Assembly (NCBI GenBank): GCA_023253615.1
Contig: JALRFZ010000195.1
Location: 1-8,590, forward strand
Reading direction: 5' to 3'
DNA: 8,590 nucleotides
DNA from: Verrucomicrobiales bacterium
GTDB taxonomy: Bacteria > Verrucomicrobiota > Verrucomicrobiia > Verrucomicrobiales > DEV007
In this document: positions 7,001 through 8,590 of the stretch, one piece after another
Layout: each line of letters opens with the position of its first letter
Numbering within the stretch: the first letter of the stretch is position 1
Position numbers and translations under genes: made by a program
Notes under the pieces: generated by a model
Told to the model about the DNA's origin: nothing
The model's database searches: none
Seen by the model: the letters and a program-made list of their open reading frames with translations, nothing else

Positions 7001-8178
7001 TCGAAGCCGATCGTCTCGTAGCCGCCCCGGTAAGCGCCATCGCCCTGGGGGTGCAGCGAGGCGTTGTAGGCGACCACGCTGGAGTCACCGGGTGCGAGTG
7101 CGACCGTTTCGCCCGGGGCGGGGTTGTCGTTGCCCTCGTTCCCCGCGCTGCGGAACATCAGGAAGTAGGGCGCGCTGAAGGCGATCGCATCACTGTCACG
7201 GGCGTAGCTGTTGTAGCGCCCGAAGTCCTGTTCGTATCCCGAGGCCGAGGTGCCGTCGCCCCACCACTCCCAGGCCCTGGCGGGGGATCCGGTGCCATAG
7301 ACCCGGTTCCATCCGCTCACGATGCCGTAGCTGTGGTTGGAGATGGGGAGCATACCCGGCTCGGCGGGTGCGGCTGCGGCGCGCGAGGTCATCTCGGATT
7401 TGTCCTGGTTCCAGTCGTAGCTATCGATGAGCGCGGCGGTGGCCATGCCCCGGGCGCTGGCCGAGGCACCCACTGCGGCGAGGGTGCCGGCGACGTGGGT
7501 GGCGTGGTCGACCACGGCGGCACCGTCCTTCACCGTCAGGCGCGAGCCGGTGGCGAACTCCTGGTGGCTGGCCCGGGCCGCACCTCCGTCCCACATTCCC
7601 AGGGTCAGCCCGGAACCGTTGAGCGAAAAGGGCGAGAGGCGGAGAACATTGGCCCCCGTGGAAATGGCGGCAGAGGCGTTGTGCGTGGTGAAGTAGACGG
7701 GACGGCCATCTTCAAAGCCGGTAATCTCTTGCACGGTGCCGTCCGGCAGCTCACGACGGAGAGGCAGGCCACGGAGCCGGGCCTCCTCGCGCGCGAGATC
7801 GCGTCGCTTTTCCTCGACGAGGCGAATCTGTTCCGTGGCCCTTTGTCGTGCCCCGGGAGCGCTGAGGTCGCCGATCCCGGTGAGGATGTCGGCTACCGTC
7901 GGCAGATCCTCGGCCGTGCGATCAGGCGACGCGTCGGGCGGCACGAAAGTGGTGGCGGCTGGCCCGGGACCCGAGCCGGGCCGCTGCTCGCTTCCCTCTG
8001 GCCCGGGGGCAGCAGCGGGCTCGCTTGCCCCTGACCATTCGCGCAGGGGCTGCTCTCGTGCAGGCTCCCGCAGGTCGGCCTCGGGCAGCCTCCACCAGAA
8101 TACAAGCAGGAGCGCCACGCCCAGCAGGACGACGACGATCGTGGTTCCGGATTTCCAGCTTTTCCGCCCGTTACCCAT
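4087..8178 (-). CDS. Large membrane-anchored subtilisin-family (S8) serine protease with mosaic beta-sandwich domains
   Basis: The protein has 1363 residues. A basic start and one hydrophobic helix (about 12-29, TIVVVLLGVALLLVFWW) with no clear cleavage site suggest a signal anchor. A Pro/Gly/Ala-rich linker (30-90) and a charged helical segment (105-137, RLVEEKRRDLAREEARLRG) follow. The S8 domain (about 175-530) has Asp197 in GMWDGG, His225 in HATHVAGT, oxyanion Asn347 in SAGNEGN and Ser464 in GTSMSSP, so it should be active. Next comes a KP-43-like beta-barrel (535-672; VTLCWTDPAG, VNNLDLRLVAPDG) holding the only two cysteines I see, Cys570 and Cys651. After a PPPPPP linker come an IPT/TIG-like domain (683-769), a MAM- or lectin-like sandwich (772-956), a PKD/REJ-like domain (961-1071), a Big-like domain (1074-1156) and an MBG-like domain (1163-1227). 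The D-rich LLEYALGTDP module and RRFLRVE tail end the protein. It probably degrades extracellular protein. No Shine-Dalgarno precedes the ATG; the palindrome TTTTCGAAAA adjoins it. Confidence 0.92.
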   Translation of the reverse strand: MGNGRKSWKSGTTIVVVLLGVALLLVFWWRLPEADLREPAREQPLREWSGASEPAAAPGPEGSEQRPGSGPGPAATTFVPPDASPDRTAEDLPTVADILTGIGDLSAPGARQRATEQIRLVEEKRRDLAREEARLRGLPLRRELPDGTVQEITGFEDGRPVYFTTHNASAAISTGANVLRLSPFSLNGSGLTLGMWDGGAARASHQEFATGSRLTVKDGAAVVDHATHVAGTLAAVGASASARGMATAALIDSYDWNQDKSEMTSRAAAAPAEPGMLPISNHSYGIVSGWNRVYGTGSPARAWEWWGDGTSASGYEQDFGRYNSYARDSDAIAFSAPYFLMFRSAGNEGNDNPAPGETVALAPGDSSVVAYNASLHPQGDGAYRGGYETIGFDAVAKNLITVGSVTDAVRNGVRDHAVASLSPFSSNGPTDDGRIKPDLVANGDELVSSLGGSNTAYGSFSGTSMSSPNAAGTAALMLQEYARLFPAGGMRSSTVRGLLAHTADDLGNAGPDYRYGWGLLNGVAAVNLIRDHAANPLKIRLNEDQLTTAIPARTHEFVWDGVSPIRVTLCWTDPAGAATNTNDLRTPRLVNNLDLRLVAPDGSEHLPWTMPFVGTRTQASMALPAVKGTNQTDNIERVDLAAPPAAGVYRCIVSHRGTLTNSQQHYSLIVSGSANQAPPPPPLAIEGVTPAAALPGPATIEITGTGFAEGMSVALVREGQPDRNAHTVTVTSPTRATVEFNLAGAAVGIWNLRAIKGGETALRTDAFTVLGAIWSEAFDGTLSGWTSQSATGSNTWGTVSTLSHSAPSSAFATAPAGKTTTHLQGPAIDVPVNASNLQLKFWHRYELQSLQDGGRIEFSVNEGTWFSIDSAGSGLVFASNGYTGTISNTGRQSNRSEFTGRNAWTGSSSGFIETIVNFTDNAKFSGKTLRVRWTLATNATTASSGWWIDTIALTGGGDLANQAPVITGPAITDSSETFIDPDDGTVHAIVRGSSVGLSVAADDDGGEASLIYTWTGIRKDGGEAPSFEINDSNAAKSTRAWFESAGDYLFTATASDAQGLAAGSAVNVQVLATPSALSVDPPAATLTVGSQQSFTAAVLDQFGDPIPGEPGGILWSAGGGGSISAEGVYSATVAGGPFGVAAAKDGLSGLAQITVNPAPAEVLFGGLARTFDGAPKPVEVETVPAGLSVTVTYEGSPDPPSAIGSYTVEAVVNDPSYQGSASGVLTIEARLFTGFADWTDFHQLTGAEASPGADSDADDLPNLLEYALGTDPGSHTPPFTAAIESDGSEPPVDRLTLRLLRPVNTPGVALRYWAGSDLTAWQEITTVETVPGPEENWQTVIVRDPEPATVPRRFLRVEAIPLP

Positions 8179-8415
8179 GTTTTCGAAAAATCGACAGGAG
8201 AGTCTTTTATGATAATTACGAAGCGAATGCCATTTTTTTCTCCCGAAACGCAGCTTTGTGACAAGATTAGATTAAAAATTAAGGGACGAGATTAAAAATT
8301 AAGGGACGGACAAACAACGCTTGACGACGCCCCGGAATGCCCGATCTTCCAACAAATCCACCCCCGCTGATTCCCCTCCGCCCACGTCACCGTTATCCAT
8401 CCACCCCGCCACTCC
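8179..8415. other. Divergent intergenic region, AT-rich next to the protease gene
   Basis: This 237-base gap separates the protease start from the transposase start. Counting 8201-8310 gives 38 G+C of 110 (35%), far below the surrounding genes, while 8311-8415 returns to GC-rich, C-heavy sequence. The palindrome TTTTCGAAAA lies at 8180-8189, and a 20-bp tandem repeat lies at 8269-8308. Promoters for the two divergent genes should be here, but I found no well-spaced -35/-10 pair on either strand. Confidence 0.6.
8269..8308. repeat. Perfect tandem duplication of a 20-bp AT-rich unit
   Basis: The unit AGATTAAAAATTAAGGGACG occurs twice with no gap and no mismatch (8269-8288 and 8289-8308). A partial AGATT precedes it (8264-8268) and GAC follows. 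It lies about 110 bases upstream of the start of a REP-associated transposase, where such elements often have their terminal or substrate repeats. It could instead be a replication-slippage product or a pair of regulator sites for the divergent genes. Confidence 0.85.
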
Positions 8416-8577
8416 ATGCGCACCGCACGCCTTCTCGGAACCGGAAGATCCTTCTACCACGTCATGTCCCGCGTCGTGGACCGGCGGAGGGTCTTTGAAG
8501 CGAAGGACAAGGAGATCTTCCGCAAGATCCTCCGCAAACAGGAAGCCTTCTCCGGGGTGAGGATCGTAACCTATTGA
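8416..8577 (+). pseudogene. Truncated REP-associated tyrosine transposase (Y1_Tnp/IS200-like)
   Basis: From the ATG at 8416 the frame gives 53 residues. They match the beginning of Y1/REP-associated transposases: TARLLGTGRSFYHVMSRVVD, then an RRRVFEAKDKEIFRKILRKQE helix, then AFSGVRIVTY. In the family the next residues are usually C-x-M-x-N-H-x-H, where the HUH pair binds the metal for single-strand cleavage. Here the codon after Tyr53 is TGA, and none of the three frames in the remaining bases restores C-x-M-x-N-H. The gene is therefore either broken by a nonsense change or rearrangement, or ends at a breakpoint. The window stops 13 bases later, so the rest cannot be seen. No Shine-Dalgarno is visible. 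Intact copies of this family process REP-type palindromes and are usually single-copy domesticated genes. As it stands, this copy cannot make a catalytic protein. Confidence 0.75.
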
Positions 8578-8590
8578 TCGATGGACCGAG

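Noticed and set aside
8321..8349. TTGACG as a -35 box for the transposase
   Set aside because: The sequence 17 bases downstream (ATCTTC) is not a usable -10.

Overview
The window looks like a piece of a high-GC verrucomicrobial-type chromosome. Sampled coding stretches are near 70% G+C and Shine-Dalgarno sites are generally absent or weak. The large secreted protease ends in a D-rich 'NLLEYALGTDP'-type module and an 'RRFLRVE' tail, which are common in Verrucomicrobiota exoproteins. The phylum is inferred from protein style only; no rRNA or tRNA gene is present and no genus can be named.

Layout. (1) Positions 1-1075, minus strand: the first 358 residues of an allophanate hydrolase (AtzF type), cut by the window edge, with a complete amidase-signature Lys-Ser-Ser triad. 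(2) 1170-1415, minus: an 81-residue protein of unknown function. Its promoter is unusual: a perfect TTGACA, a 17-base spacer holding a perfect 6+6 inverted repeat, then CAAAAT, placed so that transcription would begin at or very near the ATG (leaderless). (3) 1553-3700, plus: a 715-residue Aas-like fusion of a PlsC-type acyltransferase domain and an acyl-ACP/acyl-CoA synthetase. The synthetase motifs are intact, but the acyltransferase HX4D has become RX4D and FPEG has become IPGQ. (4) 3701-3940: a gene-poor stretch of about 50% G+C. (5) 3941 to about 4080, minus: the orphan C-terminal end of a TauE/SafE (TSUP) permease, joined to the region just past the protease stop codon. (6) 4087-8178, minus: a 1363-residue membrane-anchored subtilase with a mosaic of beta-sandwich domains. 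(7) 8179-8415: an intergenic region whose first part is strongly AT-rich and carries a perfect 20-bp tandem duplication. (8) 8416-8577, plus: the start of a REP-associated (Y1/IS200-like) transposase that stops at a TGA just before the place where its HUH motif should be.

The genes do not form one pathway. The left half is housekeeping or catabolic: urea-derived nitrogen release and fatty-acid activation, divergently transcribed from a shared 137-base region. The right half, from about 3941 to the end, looks like an accessory or rearranged segment: a gene remnant, a very large exoprotease, an AT-rich repeat and a broken transposase. The points most worth a second look are the operator-like promoter of the small gene, the degenerate acyltransferase domain, and the junction that left the permease tail.
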